Shown one piece after another: positions 11,879 to 23,754 of a stretch of 64,000 nt of DNA. The position numbers and the translations under genes were made by a program. The DNA is from Neoechinorhynchus agilis (Eukaryota > Acanthocephala), in the NCBI GenBank assembly GCA_051530055.1, contig CM121341.1:18972001-19036000 (forward strand). The letters run 5' to 3'. Each line of letters begins with the position of its first letter. Position 1 is the stretch's first letter. The notes beneath the pieces are model-generated. The model did no database searches, had not been told where the DNA came from, and worked only from the letters and a program-made list of their open reading frames with translations.

Positions 11879-13255
11879 ATGGAAACGACACCAGTCGTGC
11901 AGCAGTGTTCAATTTGTGGCAAGAACCACGCTGGCATTGAAGCAAATATTATAGATGATGATGCTTTAAAGAATAACGTTAAAATTGCTGAGCCTATCGC
12001 CAAATCAACTCGATTTACTTATCGGTTAGGGCGATACATCGGTAAAGGCACGTTTGGTCGAGTGTTTCGAAGCATTCAAGTGGAATCTGGGAAATGTGTT
12101 GCATTGAAAGTACTTCACTATGGACAATCCTACACCGCCGATGGAGATGAGGAGATAGCGATTTTGAGGAAGCTTGAATTACAAAAAGCATCTAACCAAT
12201 TCAACATTGTAAAGGTTTTCGATGCTTTTAGGCATAATGGTCACACAATGATTGCCTTCGAGTTACTTGGCGTTGATTTGTATAAACATCTGAAGGAATC
12301 GGGCATTTTGCGTCTTTCTTTAAGATCGATTAGACCGATTGCTCAGCAATGTTTGGTGGCACTTAAAAAGTTAAATCAACTAGGAATTGTCCATGCAGAT
12401 ATAAAGATGGATAACATAATGCTTGTAAATCCCATTCGGCAGCCTTATCGAGTAAAATTGATCGATTTTGGAGTTGCATTCACCAAAAACCAGAAAAACA
12501 TTGATTTTCACTGCGTTCAGAACCTCTATTACAGAGCACCAGAAGTTTTGATTGGCTATCCGTTTTTCGAAGCCATTGATGTGTGGAGCCTTGGACTGGT
12601 ATTGGTCAGACTATTTTTGGGTACTCACATCTATGCTGCATCTTCCGAACTTGAACAACTTAACAATATTACAGCAATGCAAGGGGAGCTTCCAAGACAA
12701 TTACTGTCAAGAGGCACAAGAACGGAACTTTTCTATGATAAAACTGGGACAAATTCCCGAAGCTATCAATATCGATTAAAGAATGTACGCATTGACAAAA
12801 AATCTGAAGATTTCGCTACTCAGCGAAAACAGTCTTCTGAACTTCGGTCATTAGATGAACTTCAAAAGAGTCACCTTAGCAACGACGAGTCAATGGAAGA
12901 AGTAGAAGTTATCGATCGAGGGTCTTTTGTTGATTTCATAAAGAAACTCCTAGAGAAAAATCCTCATCTACGTCTAAAGCCGCGTAGAGGGATGAAGCAT
13001 GAATTTGTGACAATGGAGCATCTTTCAGTTTATTCCGAATATCACGAGGAAAATAAGATCGACATGAGAGTATGCGACAATATCGATCAAAGCCAGGAAT
13101 ATCAAGGAGCGCAAATGAACACATCATGGATATTTAAAAAGACAAAATTTCATTTCAAGGAAAACTCTGATACCCCAATAAAGAGAGAAAGAGTTGAAGA
13201 AACGTGCTCAAAGGTTAAAAAACATAGTTCTCCTAAGCGAAGGAAGCCGAACTAA
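11879..13255 (+). CDS. HIPK/DYRK-type protein kinase, single exon
   Basis: 458 aa from the first ATG at 11879. The frame is open a few codons upstream, but without an ATG. The kinase domain is complete: glycine loop IGKGTFGRVF (residues 54-63), VALKV with Lys77, catalytic loop HADIKMDN (172-179, Asp174), DFG (196-198), YYRAPEV and DVWSLGLVLVRLFLGT. The string IMLVNPIRQPYRVKLIDFG is characteristic of homeodomain-interacting protein kinases, as is QGELPRQLLSRGTRT. The long C-terminal homeodomain-interaction and autoinhibitory regions of vertebrate HIPKs are absent; a basic Lys/Arg-rich tail (KRERVEE, SPKRRKPN) suggests nuclear localisation. The complete lack of introns, unlike its neighbours, suggests a retrogene. 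Role by family: Ser/Thr kinase in transcription and stress control. Confidence 0.88.
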   Translation: METTPVVQQCSICGKNHAGIEANIIDDDALKNNVKIAEPIAKSTRFTYRLGRYIGKGTFGRVFRSIQVESGKCVALKVLHYGQSYTADGDEEIAILRKLELQKASNQFNIVKVFDAFRHNGHTMIAFELLGVDLYKHLKESGILRLSLRSIRPIAQQCLVALKKLNQLGIVHADIKMDNIMLVNPIRQPYRVKLIDFGVAFTKNQKNIDFHCVQNLYYRAPEVLIGYPFFEAIDVWSLGLVLVRLFLGTHIYAASSELEQLNNITAMQGELPRQLLSRGTRTELFYDKTGTNSRSYQYRLKNVRIDKKSEDFATQRKQSSELRSLDELQKSHLSNDESMEEVEVIDRGSFVDFIKKLLEKNPHLRLKPRRGMKHEFVTMEHLSVYSEYHEENKIDMRVCDNIDQSQEYQGAQMNTSWIFKKTKFHFKENSDTPIKRERVEETCSKVKKHSSPKRRKPN

Positions 13256-13943
13256 AAGGGGCAAATAATTTTTATTCGATTTAAATGAGGAAGTTTTAAT
13301 TGTTCGTATTTCCACAGAGGACTTCATTTATGGGTTAAAAATAAAAGGATTTTTTAAAGAAGTATAGTGTATCTATTGAAAAATATACGAGAATCGCGAT
13401 TAATCGGTTAAAAAATCGATAGGTTTAAGGCTCGGTTTGCTGAAGAAAGAGGACCAGGGAAATACATTGCAATTCAATTGGTCTGCTTTGTCTGCGCTGG
13501 TGAAATTACTGAATTAGAAGGGCAAAATGAAAAATGGCACGCAAAAATGCAAACAAAAAATGTAAAATTTAAATACTTTTAAAAAATGTTAAACTCAATA
13601 TTTTATGGTTATACACGCGGTTGTTGATTTTTGAATGGATTACGGGTACGGTCGGGTGGGATAATCCAGTCGGGAATGTCCTTTTGGGTGGGAATATCCG
13701 GTTGGAGGTTGTCATTTGTGTAGGGGATTGGCGGATATTGTTTGCAGGATAGCTTGTGGGCCTTTATTGAATAGCGTGAAGTTTCTAATCGTCGAAGAAA
13801 AACGAAAAGTGGATCGTCCTAGTTTATGAGGCCGAATAACTCAGTCTGTTGGAACGTGTAAATCGTTGCTTCGACCCTTCATTTTGCTAGAGAGGATTCG
13901 AAACCCATTCTTTATCTGATTTAAGCATTTTAACCCTTTATTT
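13256..13943. other. Intergenic DNA after the kinase
   Basis: Likely kinase 3' UTR, then unassigned DNA. About 13650-13735 is rich in GGGAATATCC-like words and resembles, in reverse complement, the GGATATTC-type short repeats at 23755-23850. No gene seen. Confidence 0.4.
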
Positions 13944-14184
13944 CTCAAAGGCTTTATCTGCATCGATGAAAAGAATTAAGAACGAAAGGAATTATTGTTT
14001 AGGTCTTCACCCGGTAAATGATTTTTATTAAAAGCGTATCGAAAGCGTCTTCTAATAACTAACAAACCCATGATGAACCCGACGAGGTTCGAAACGTCTT
14101 AAATTAAAAATCATGAAGACCTAAACAATAATTCCTTTCGTTCTTATTTCTTTTCATCGACGCAGATAAAGCCTTTCAGAAATC
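13944..14184. repeat. Inverted repeat related to the Penelope-flank family
   Basis: The left arm (about 13944-14031) and right arm (about 14103-14184) are near-perfect reverse complements over some 80 bp, sharing CTTTATCTGCATCGATGAAA and GGAATTATTGTTTAGGTC. The words TTATTGTTTAGGT and CACCCGGTAAAT recur at about 48921-48950 beside the Penelope remnant, so both probably derive from the terminal repeats of the same element family. A hammerhead-like core sits in the central loop. Confidence 0.65.
14069..14095 (+). ncRNA. Degenerate hammerhead-ribozyme-like core
   Basis: ATGATGA, then GAACC...GGTTC (a 5-bp helix II), then GAAAC. The first box departs at one base from the CTGATGA hammerhead consensus. 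Near-identical 28-29 base cores with the intact box occur at 48968-48995 (minus) and 49699-49727 (plus). Confidence 0.4.
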
Positions 14185-14363
14185 CAAGGTTAAATTGCTT
14201 AAATTAGATAAAGAATAACCATTTATAAATAACTTTTCGATAACACGTTCTTTTTAAAATTTAATTGAAAATTCTTAGGCGTGAGAGCGTGACATTATTT
14301 AAAGAAGTCGATTAAAAGGACAAGGGGTTTCCTTTTAAAAGTGGTATTTTATTCGATATACCA

Positions 14364-17223
14364 TCACAATTTTCGCTGTTGGCATTCCTTTACCACTGTT
14401 TCAGCACATTCCCGGTGCACTATTAATCCGCAATTGATGCACATTTGTCCTTGTCTCGATAAACCCCAAAGAAATCCATGACAGTGATCGCATGTCTTTG
14501 GCCTGAATTTTAAAACCGACTGAAAATGGTGACGGAATTCCCATCGAAGGACAAAGTAATTAGTTCGAATAGAAAAGTATTTTCGAATTTCATCTTTACT
14601 GATTTTTCCATCACTAGGGGTACAAAGAATGTGGCATGAAGAAATAAATTCATTATCTTACTTATTTTTGTCGATGTAGGAAAAGGATTCAATAAAAGGA
14701 AAGTTTGCTTTAATATCCTGAAACTCAGTTTCAGATATAAAACCATCCTTATCAACATCGTAATTTTCAAAAACAGCGTTTATCATCTTTTCGAGGTTTT
14801 CTTTGAAGTCATGTTGACCCAATGGATATCCTATGAGTGACCTTTCCATAATATCACTGTACACGCAGTCGTCCTGTGAAAATTTAAGGTAATTAAAAGG
14901 TTAAGAGCAATTAGTAAAATGCAATGCACTTCGCAAAAAATCAATTAGGTGGCTGAAAATCAACAGAAAAAATGCTCGCTTAATATTGTTAGTCTCTTAT
15001 GTCACCGGACAAGTTCATTCTCCTTACTTCAATTGCAAGGTAAATGTTCTGAAGCTGTGAGCAAACTCCTTTTTTCAAGACAGTTGTTCATATTTCGCAT
15101 CAAAATATGTACGCCCCATCGGCAAAAGGTAAATGTTAAATCTAGAAGCCGATCGGGCGCACAACTCTATTATTAAGATTACATACCAAGCGAAACCGTT
15201 CGCTTGATTTCATTTCGTTCCTAGGTTCACGTTTCAACGACAATTCATATAGGTCATTATCGTCGCAGCTGAGGTTGAATGAAACCTATTTAAAAATATT
15301 TGACTTCTGGCACTGTCGGTGATTATAAAACAAACCATTAAAATATCGACGAGGCTTGAATCGACCGCCAGCGCTGTCTTTTCGGAGCGCAACGCTATAA
15401 TTGGTTCGATAACTGCGAAAATTTGCAAAAGCTTTCGAACATCAAGCTCGTTATGAACACTTGGCATTGCAACTTCGTATAAGGTCAAATCCTTAAGAAT
15501 AATTCCAGCGATTGGGATCTTTGGGCAATCACTATCATTGAAGCATTGTCGGTAATTCCTGTAGTTTCCACTCGGTGACAATACATGCTGTAAATACTGA
15601 AGTTTCTAAATAAAGATATTAAACATTTGTAATAGATCTTGAATCTTAGAATTTTTATTGCTTTCGACAAAACACTATTTCTACGTTGTTCTTTTCTCTA
15701 ACTTAAAAATATATTTGAATCTTCTGCTGATCGAATGAACTGCATTTCGTTGAGTTCAATGTCAGCCAGTCCAAAAAGCTTATTATTACCAATAATTACC
15801 ATGTAAATTTTCTACATTAAAAGTAAAACACGCTTACAAGAACTAGGCGAACGCATCTCACTTGTTTTTTGATTTGAAATTCTAATAAAAGATAATTGTT
15901 TGATCGTATTCATACAATCTTAAGGAAATGTGTAAAAACATAAAATTATTTTTCTCATACTTAATTGTGCATGTGAACATTCCTTAAAAAGCAGGGAGGC
16001 AAATATCAGTTGCAAAATCCTATATATAGTGAGAACGATCAGTTTAGTATATAAAGAGTGACTTCGGTTTAAGTTATCATTTGGCTTCTTTATTGGGCAT
16101 TCCTTTTAAAGGGGAAAAATATATTCGTTGATGATAAAACCATTTAATGTCAGTCGGTAACTCGTTATGTTATGTCTACTTATTTCTATATCAAAAGATT
16201 TATTCTTTATACAAATTTACTTGGTTGGCAGCAGTTAGAATGTTTTGGTTTCCATTGAATTGCATGCGGTCAATCGTACGTTAAGGTTCGTTTTGGAATT
16301 TAATGCGATACAGTTGATTAAAATTGCGAATTAATAAAATTCAAATGCAAACCTTAACTTCGTAGTTGGGTCTAGGCAATATCTCTAGAGCCGCCGTGAA
16401 AAAACAGGATTTTGCACCCAACAAATCGAAAAGATGTTATTGTAAATTTACATACAAAGTGCAATTTTTCGGCGAATGTGCACAAATTAACTTCAATTTA
16501 AGAAACACAATGTATAAATCTTACCTTCTTATCATTGCTTCTCATTTGTGCCAATGTGTTAGAAAGTCTAAGGACAGTGGTGTTGCATACTCCACCAACA
16601 ACCGCCATGAGGCTATTGTAGTTATTTTGTCGTTTAAGATTCTTGAGTTTAAGGTGCATTGGAATCGCCTTTTTGAAAAGAGTGTCGAACCTCTGCAATA
16701 TCCACGAATTTGCATATTATATTGCATCGTTCAAATGGTTCGAGTTCTTTTAGCACCATGCACTGAGTCCATTTACAGAGCCCGTTCGACAACTGCACAA
16801 ATCGGTTGAGGTTTGGACAGGTCAATAAAGATCCTGTTCTTGCATAATCCCGTAACTCAGTGAACTATAAACAAATGAATGACGCGTGATGAATATTAAG
16901 TTTTATTAACCGGAAGTCCACTGAACATCTTAAGGTCCAAGTATGTAAGACAAGTTGCGATCTCGTTGGCGTCACTATTCAATATTGACATTGATTGGCG
17001 GCGAGATCGTATTTCCTCTGTATGCGTTGTCAATCGGTTAGTGGATATCGCTAGTCTGCAAAATCTTATGCTAAAACCAAGTGAATTCACTTTTACCTTA
17101 ATCCATTTGCGATTTCTCGAAGAGCCAATTTCAACACAGGAATGTTCATGCTTTCTCCAAAGTGTTCAAATTTGCTGCAACAATCCTCATCAAAGATATA
17201 GTCATAATTACTTGTCCAGTGCC
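14364..17223 (-). CDS. RASGRP: RasGRP-type Ras guanine nucleotide exchange factor (N-terminus not found)
   Basis: Minus-strand exons: about 17223-17097 (REM end), 17055-16911, 16864-16691, 16641-16525, 15587-15336, 15285-15187, 14873-14662, 14613-14364. The CDC25 domain shows RFVQLSNGLCKWTQCMVL, NYNSLMAVVGGV, LSPSGNYRNYRQ, IPIAGIILKDLTLYEVAMPS and LYELSLKREPRN. Two EF hands follow (YDVDKDGFISETEF and IDKNNDGKISKDEI). A full C1 domain comes last: HHFQ...CDHCHGFLWG...CINCGLIVHREC...C, ending at TGA 14364-14366. This REM-CDC25-EF-C1 order is diagnostic of RasGRP: Ras/Rap activation at diacylglycerol-containing membranes under Ca2+ control. Most introns are about 40-60 nt; that at 15588-16524 is 0.94 kb and may hide a small exon. 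The N-terminal REM exons upstream of 17.22 kb were not identified. Confidence 0.88.
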
Positions 17224-18190
17224 TTCAGTGCGTTGGCTGCAATTAGCCGATTGTCATTAAAATGCACTAAACCTTAACAAATCTATTATTTTCGTTTTCA
17301 GACATGAGTCAGCATCCAATAATTTTTTCCCTAACGCGCTTAGCAAATCGTGAGTTTCTATTGACCACATATGGACGCAGAGTAGTGCATTTAAGATCGA
17401 ATCTTTTAGACAGGTGCAACCTTAATAAATATAAGACTATTAAAAATAAGCATAGTTGTAAAAAGGTTCAAAATATATTCAAACTGGAAGCTGATTGTAA
17501 AATATAAATATACGGATAAATCAATGTAGTAAAATTAAATTTAAATTATAAAAAATCGAAATCTCCGTTTCGGCCAAAGAGATTTACAATTGTATCATTG
17601 ATTCTATGACTAATTATTTCCTCGCGTAGTTTTCAATTATTTTTAGATCTTCGGTAATCTATCAATGGCGTCAATTTTTCAATTTTTTGGTATGTTTTAA
17701 TGATCCGCATTATGAACATTTTAAGGGGAACACCGGATCAATAGCCATTTCCCATTTCGAATTATCTGCAGTTTCACACGAAATTGTTACCCATAAAATG
17801 TTCGCATCAAAGTCGAAACGATTTAATGTACTATTAAAGCTCTAGTTTAATATCCAATGTTCTACTATTGTGAAAATGCGATTATTACGCCTTGAAGCTT
17901 TGTACGATTTTATACCCATATCACTTTCGTCTAGACAGCCAGAGCTGCTAAATCGTAAATTATTGAAAAGCTCGTGCGATTTAATACCTCTAAACTTCAT
18001 TCTAATCGTATTCCATCATAAATTTACTCGTTGCTGTATAGAATTCTATTATACCTGTTCCTTACCAATAAGCTCGGTATGGAAAGTTCCAATTTCAATT
18101 TTTGGTTCTAATAATTGCCTATTCTACCAGTCTTACGATATAAGCACTTTAAATGAAGTTTGATACTTTGAAGATTAAATTGTTCATGTT
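17224..18190. other. Region upstream of the recognised RasGRP exons
   Basis: May contain the missing N-terminal RasGRP exons or its promoter. Stops are frequent and no REM-like motif could be placed. Confidence 0.3.
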
Positions 18191-18194
18191 ATTA

Positions 18195-18377
18195 GCTGGC
18201 GTAAAAATTAAAAGAATTTATTAATTCCAATATTTCGGCACAATCTTGCGCCTTTATCAAGGTTGCTTTTAAGTTTGTTCAGGCATTCGCACAGTTGAAA
18301 AAACTTACAAGCAACCTTGATAAAGGTACAAGATTGTGCCGAAATACTGGAATCAATAAAATTCTTCTAATTTTTGC
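18195..18377. repeat. Inverted repeat with hammerhead-like arms
   Basis: Arms of about 70 bp (18195-18266 and 18304-18377) are near-perfect reverse complements around a short centre. Each arm, read outward, has CTTGATAAAGG, a 5-bp pairing GGCGC/GTGCC (GGTAC/GTGCC in the other arm) and then GAAAT. That spacing imitates a hammerhead core with a degraded first box. It is probably a terminal-repeat remnant of a Penelope-like family different from the one at 49 kb. Confidence 0.55.
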
Positions 18378-19495
18378 ATCAGATACAAATAAGCTTGGTG
18401 CACCGTGATACCCACTTGACTTTTCTATTAAATACGCTGCGAGGTCACTGGGACCTGTCATAACTTTATAGACATCATTAGCATCGTTCAAGGTATCATT
18501 TTCAGTCATTTGACAGTTCTCTGAGACCGAGCAGGTTTCTATAATCGTTGAATCCTAGTGCCGTTAATCTAGTAAGTGCTCATAGAACTTTCCTATACCA
18601 CTATGACATGTGGAAGTAGACAGCAGCCTTCTTTGATTCCTTCTTCCATCAAACTTAAAGTTTGCCTATATACGCCTTTAATGAAAAAGGCGGAGTAGCG
18701 CCTTTAGTCCTGTAACCCCATGGGTAATGCATACAAAATTTCCTTGCCTTCGATGTTGACGTTCGTAAATGAAAAATTGGCTGAAAAGACGGCGTCAGAT
18801 ATTCATATTCAACTATCATTCACTCAAGTAACAAGGACGGAAATAAACTCTTCAGAAGATCGAATTAAGATTACGACAAACCCGGCTCGCACTCAGTCAA
18901 TGTAGTAACTTGTTATCCATGATCAGTACCCGCAAAATCGGTAGAATGGTGTAGTGTTAATGCAATCACCACGGATGGAAATATCCACAAGTTGCGATGC
19001 ATTTTAGCCATGTTTTCATTTTGCATTTTCTACCCGCAAACAGTCAAAAAGAGAATATCAAAAATAGATCGCTTTAATTTGTCGGAATATGTTAACTTTT
19101 AGTAGTGTCAGGAAGTGTGGACAATTCCAACTCGACCGTCCTATCATCAGATAATCCAATATCAGCACATATTCTAAAGAAATTTGCATTGCATAAGCAA
19201 TCTTTGAGATTCACGACTTCAGAGAAAAGGGATCTCATTTTAAAAGAAGTGGGTGCTTTCGAAAGTTAGAGTTGCAGGAGTGACACGTTCTTTTATTAGA
19301 CGCCAGTGAAAAAGTGTTTGTTCAGCAACGTAAATTGGGTTTTCTGCTTTCCATTTGATGAAAGGTTGGCTACAAAATGAAGTTTCTAAACCTCGCAAAC
19401 ATCTTGGGCACCAAAGCAATTATCCGTTTCCTGGGGCAAATACCAGTTGTACAGTATTGTAATAAAAAAGGACTACTATAACTCATAGAATTTCA
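18378..19495. other. Intergenic DNA with one unassigned open frame
   Basis: A minus-strand frame at 18509-18378, running into the inverted repeat, encodes a low-complexity-free peptide (TENDTLNDANDVYKVMTGPS) of unknown family. It could be a lost exon. Nothing else recognised. Confidence 0.3.
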
Positions 19496-20834
19496 TTAGT
19501 ACAAACCCTTTGCGTCGTACCTTTCCACGATTGGTGTCATTTCATTTTCGATTGTTTGCTTGTTTTCTATTCGATTCTTCACTTTTGTAAAAATTAGATA
19601 GGTTAATAGTGGTATTGGCGTTGCAGCAGCCACTAAAATTGGACACAAAACCACAAGACTTGCAAATGGTTCGTCAAGGTATTGCGAGAGCATAAAGATC
19701 GCAATACCGACATTCTGAACACCTAATGAGGCCGTTCATTGTTTAAGCAAAACGAAAGGAACGTACCTGTTTCAACACAAATCGCAATAATGTCTTTTCG
19801 AGGTCTTTTTAAAGCAAACGATATAGTAAAGCCAGCTAAGAATCCAAACATTGGTAACGACATACTTATGATTATTACCTGCCACGGCGCGTATAGAATA
19901 ATGTTTCTGTAATTGAGTACTCCGACAATAACGACGAAGACGATAATCACAGGGAAGACGTATTTCATTTTTCGACCTATGCTTGAACCAATAATCTCGT
20001 AAAAATACCTCACCAAAACACCTAGCAAAAGAGGAATTACCAAAGTAACAACTGCAATTGCTAATTTCCCGAACGGCAGAGCAATCGACTTTCCAGCTAC
20101 CACTCGACCCAGTGTAAATATCCAGAATGGAATAGTAAGGAATGAGACTCTGTGAGCATGATGCTGTTTTGATGGAGTCTCGTGCTAAAAAGCATTCATC
20201 TCAAACGGACAGTACTCGAGAAAGTCATAACAACAGACAAGTCAACGTTTCCACCGAACAGAAATGTGTACAGATTGCTTGCACCGCCACCCGGAACGAT
20301 TCCGCAAACGAATATACCGATTCCATAGAATGCCAAATCTTTGTCGTGCTTAAGTGCTCTACTGAGCCCAAGAGAAATAAGAGGCATCAGTGCAAACTGA
20401 CAAAAGAGACCAATAATAATATTTACGGGATTCATAAGATGAACGTTCATTTCCTTTATATTCAATGTGCATCCCATTGTAAACAGGGCAACAAAAAGTA
20501 TCACACTCAGGCCAATACTGAAAACCTTTTGAATAACGACTCTATTATACAAAGCGTTAATTGTCAATAGGAACGATTGAGTGTGATTTAGGCGGATATA
20601 AATTTTTGATTGGGACAATCGCCGACATGATATCATTAAATCACATTTTTCTGCAGGATTTATATTACAATGCTCAGATTCGACTTCAATTTCATAATTT
20701 GATACATTGAACATTGAGCACAGGTTCAAAGTCACATTTGTGTCAATCCACACCGTTATCGTTTGATTGGAAGACACATAATTCGCATCAAATAAAAAAC
20801 CAAACAAGTTCAAAAAATAAAATATATTTTGCAT
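19496..20834 (-). CDS. SLC10-family (bile-acid/sodium symporter-like) membrane transporter
   Basis: Three in-phase exons: 20834-20216, 20147-19767, 19722-19496; 408 aa. The ATG at 20834 begins a hydrophobic signal-like segment followed by an extracellular domain with several N-x-S/T sites. The transmembrane core then starts with VFSIGLSVILFVALFTMGCT. The family signature is present: GIVPGGGASNLYTFLFGGN, then VDLSVVMTF, equivalent to the GGTASN...LFGGNxxLSVxMT of SLC10 proteins. Exon 3 opens with GVQNVGIAIFML, matching the conserved ETGxQN turn split by the second intron (47 or so nt). The long extracellular N-terminus recalls the SLC10A3/A5 branch. The first intron uses a weak donor, so that junction is the least certain. 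Substrate cannot be predicted. Confidence 0.82.
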
Positions 20835-21199
20835 TTTGTAAGCAAATTTGAATTCGAGTTGCTATATCATATCACCGTTTATAACTCAGCTGCTAAAAAC
20901 CTTAGTCATTCGTCTTTCGTTCATCAAAAGCAAGCATGAAGCTGCAAGTACTAAGAAACTCCTACGCATACTATACATTCACTTTGAATTACAACGCTTC
21001 GACGTTCAAAAATGTGCTCAATACCATCCTGTCGAAAGCAAAAAGGTAATATTGCATCCAGGTTGGTATCTGATCCATGCAAAGTCCCAACCCTAAACTC
21101 ATTTCTATCATTACTATTCACTCATCCAAACTCAAATTTTCGAGTCACCCCGGACTTCTCTCTTTGGGATAATCAATCGTTCTTTGTCGGCATCCCGTA
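20835..21199. other. Gap between SLC10 and a LINE relic
   Basis: Transporter 5' flank and possibly the ragged 5' end of the LINE. No gene seen. Confidence 0.4.
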
Positions 21200-23700
21200 A
21201 TGATTCCTTCCTTGACCCACCAACCGCAACGAACAATGCAACCCCAATCTCCCTCACTTCCGCCCCCGATTTCCCGAAATCCAAAATTCCCTTCCCCACC
21301 ATTTTCTACTGATGAAATTTCACTCATTTCATCTACCTCAAAAGCCGACGTAGCCATTCTTCCCACGTACTCTTCTTCCATGCATACCACGATGACCGTC
21401 CAGGAGGGGGTCTCAATTTACGTACGGCAATCGCTACCTTACGCTTTATCTCTCATAGCTCTCTATAAAAGCCGATCTAGAATTCATCGCAGTCCATTTC
21501 TCAGCTCCTCTCAGAAATGGCATTAGGGAATTCACCATTGCTGGCGTCCATCGTCCTCCGGCCTCTCGACCTGAGTCCTCCTTGCTTCAAATTGACTCTA
21601 TGATGGAGCTCATAAACTCCACAAATTCGCACCATTTCTTAATTGCAGGGGACTTCAATAATCTATTTTCTCTTCTACCCTTCTCTGAGTTGCGTCAAAT
21701 TATTGACTTCCCAACTCGTCTTGACGCTCACCACGACAAAATGTTCACAAATATCGACGCATATTCATCCGCCTCCAAGCTCCCTCTTCCCCGCGAACTC
21801 TGACCACTCTTCTGCCCTTATGGCTCCCTCCATTCAACCTCAGCGTATGAAATCTCCCTGTTTACAAGTTTGGGATAAACGTGATCATCACATCCAAAAT
21901 TTTATAAAATTGTTCAACTCTAATATTCGCACATTTTACTGTGACAACATAAATAAACCTTTTTTGACCATGTCCTCCCTAACCTCAATCATACGAAATT
22001 CCCTAGCTTCGGCAATTCCCAAGAAATTCATTAGGATCTCCAACCGCGACCCTCCATGGATAACCCCCATTCTGAAACTTCTACAAAGGCAAGCTTTTAA
22101 GGCCGATCGCAATAACTCCCCAGACTCCTCGTTTACAAAAACCACTTACTAACAAAATACTTATCGCCCGCAAAAACTTCCTCTAAAATTCGATCAGGTT
22201 GCAACACAACAGGCCGCCAAGGACTCTCTTGGTCTACGCCACATGGATCCCTTCCCTAATTTGTTCTCTACTGAATTAAAACAGGTTCTAGATTCCATTA
22301 ATCAGAACCTCTGCCTTGACTCAATTTACAATCACTGCTCCACATCCGTCACCGCACAATGTTTCACGCCCACATCTGAAACATTTGTCAACTCGCCGAT
22401 ACTCCCCTTAGTTTCATCACATGAAGTACTAGAGTATCTCACGGAATTACTTGGAAATTCGCTCTCTCAATCCGAAATCCCAAACTGGGCTCTTTGCTAT
22501 ATCATCCCCGAACGCATCGACCCTCTTACCCACATTATTAGCCACAGCTTTTAAAATGACATCTACTCCTCATGTCTGAAAACTGCTAAAGTTACACTTG
22601 TTTCAAAAAAGGGCATCCAATTTTGGCCGAATATTTTTGTCCAATTTCCATTTTACCCTCTCTTTAAAAAATCATCGAAAAATCTTTAAATCTCGCCTTC
22701 TTTCACTTCTCAACGAAAAGTCATCGCTCCTACAATTTAGCTTAAGACCCAGATTTTCTGCAACCGATGCCCTACTTTGCATTTATGACACACTTCTACG
22801 TAACCTCGACAATAATCCCTCCCACGTCACCCGGCTCATTCAACTTGATTTATCTAAACCATTCGGCTCCGCGAACCATTCACTCCTTCTCCGGACCTTC
22901 TCCGATTTTGGTATCAATTTGTGGCAGATCCGCTGGCTCCAATCTTATCTTCACAATCGCAAACAATACATTCGCTGCCGTTCTACCTCTTCTATCAGCC
23001 TATTCCTCACCAAAGGCGTACCGCAAGGTGCTGTTCTGTCACCACACGCCGACAATATCACCCTCATCACCCATGCACCACCACACTTCTCCCTTTCCAT
23101 AACCTCTAAAGAAATCACAAACACATAAACGATTTCTGAACCAATCACATACTGCACCTGAATTTGATCCTCTCTCTCGCAACCTCACATCATCCCCTGA
23201 ACTTCTAAATGAAATCCTACGAGTAATTTCCCTAAGAATTCTGGGTATCCAATTTCAATCAAATTTGAAATAGGACTCGCACATCACTCTCCCTCAACCG
23301 CAACACCCTAAAAATTTATCTCCTCGAACGACTCCGACATTTATTAATCCCTTCAACCGATCTCTACAAATTTCACTTCTGCTTTATATTACATTCCCTC
23401 GCCTACGGTTCGCCCGTATTTTGCAACCTTTGCAAATCTCAAATCCGCCGTCTTGAAATTCTTCAAAAAAGAGCATCTAAAATTTGCACAGCTGACTTTC
23501 CCCTTTTCACCGAATGCCTTGATCCTATTTTCATAAAGCAATCAAAACGCCTATCAACCCCACATCCACAATTTCTTCCACATATCCCTCCCTTGTCACA
23601 CGAGCACAACACTCGTAATCCTAATGCTTTTCGTCCCGTATACTCATTTTTCCTTGCTGCCCAATCTTCTCGGATATCATAACTTGAATTGAACCTGAAC
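21200..23700 (+). mobile_element. Decayed LINE (CR1/Jockey-like), EN and RT remnants
   Basis: Plus-strand blocks follow LINE order. Endonuclease remains span about 21300-21800 (GVSIYVRQSLPYALSL, HRPPASRP, HFLIAGDFNN). Reverse transcriptase spans about 22600-23130 (FSLRPRFSATDALLCIYDTL, LIQLDLSKPFGSANHSLL, GVPQGAVLSP), and a C-terminal tail follows to about 23690. The catalytic YADD block is eroded: GVPQGAVLSP runs almost directly into HADNITLIT, implying an internal deletion. Several frame changes mark it as old. The cytosine-rich sense strand is unlike the surrounding AT-rich DNA. A related 3' fragment lies at 43800-44360 on the minus strand. Confidence 0.75.
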
Positions 23701-23754
23701 AAAGACCAACCTTACAAGCGCTCCGGCAAACAATAACCACAAATTCCCACCAGA

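Noticed and set aside
16366-17507. Plus-strand ORFs across the RasGRP region
   Set aside because: They are antisense shadows of clearly conserved RasGRP exons.
18720-18905. 61-codon plus-strand ORF
   Set aside because: Has an ATG but no family, no flanking splice signals and no repeat relationship; length is within chance expectation.
21200-23700. Functional LINE
   Set aside because: The catalytic block is deleted and several frames are needed to follow the domains.
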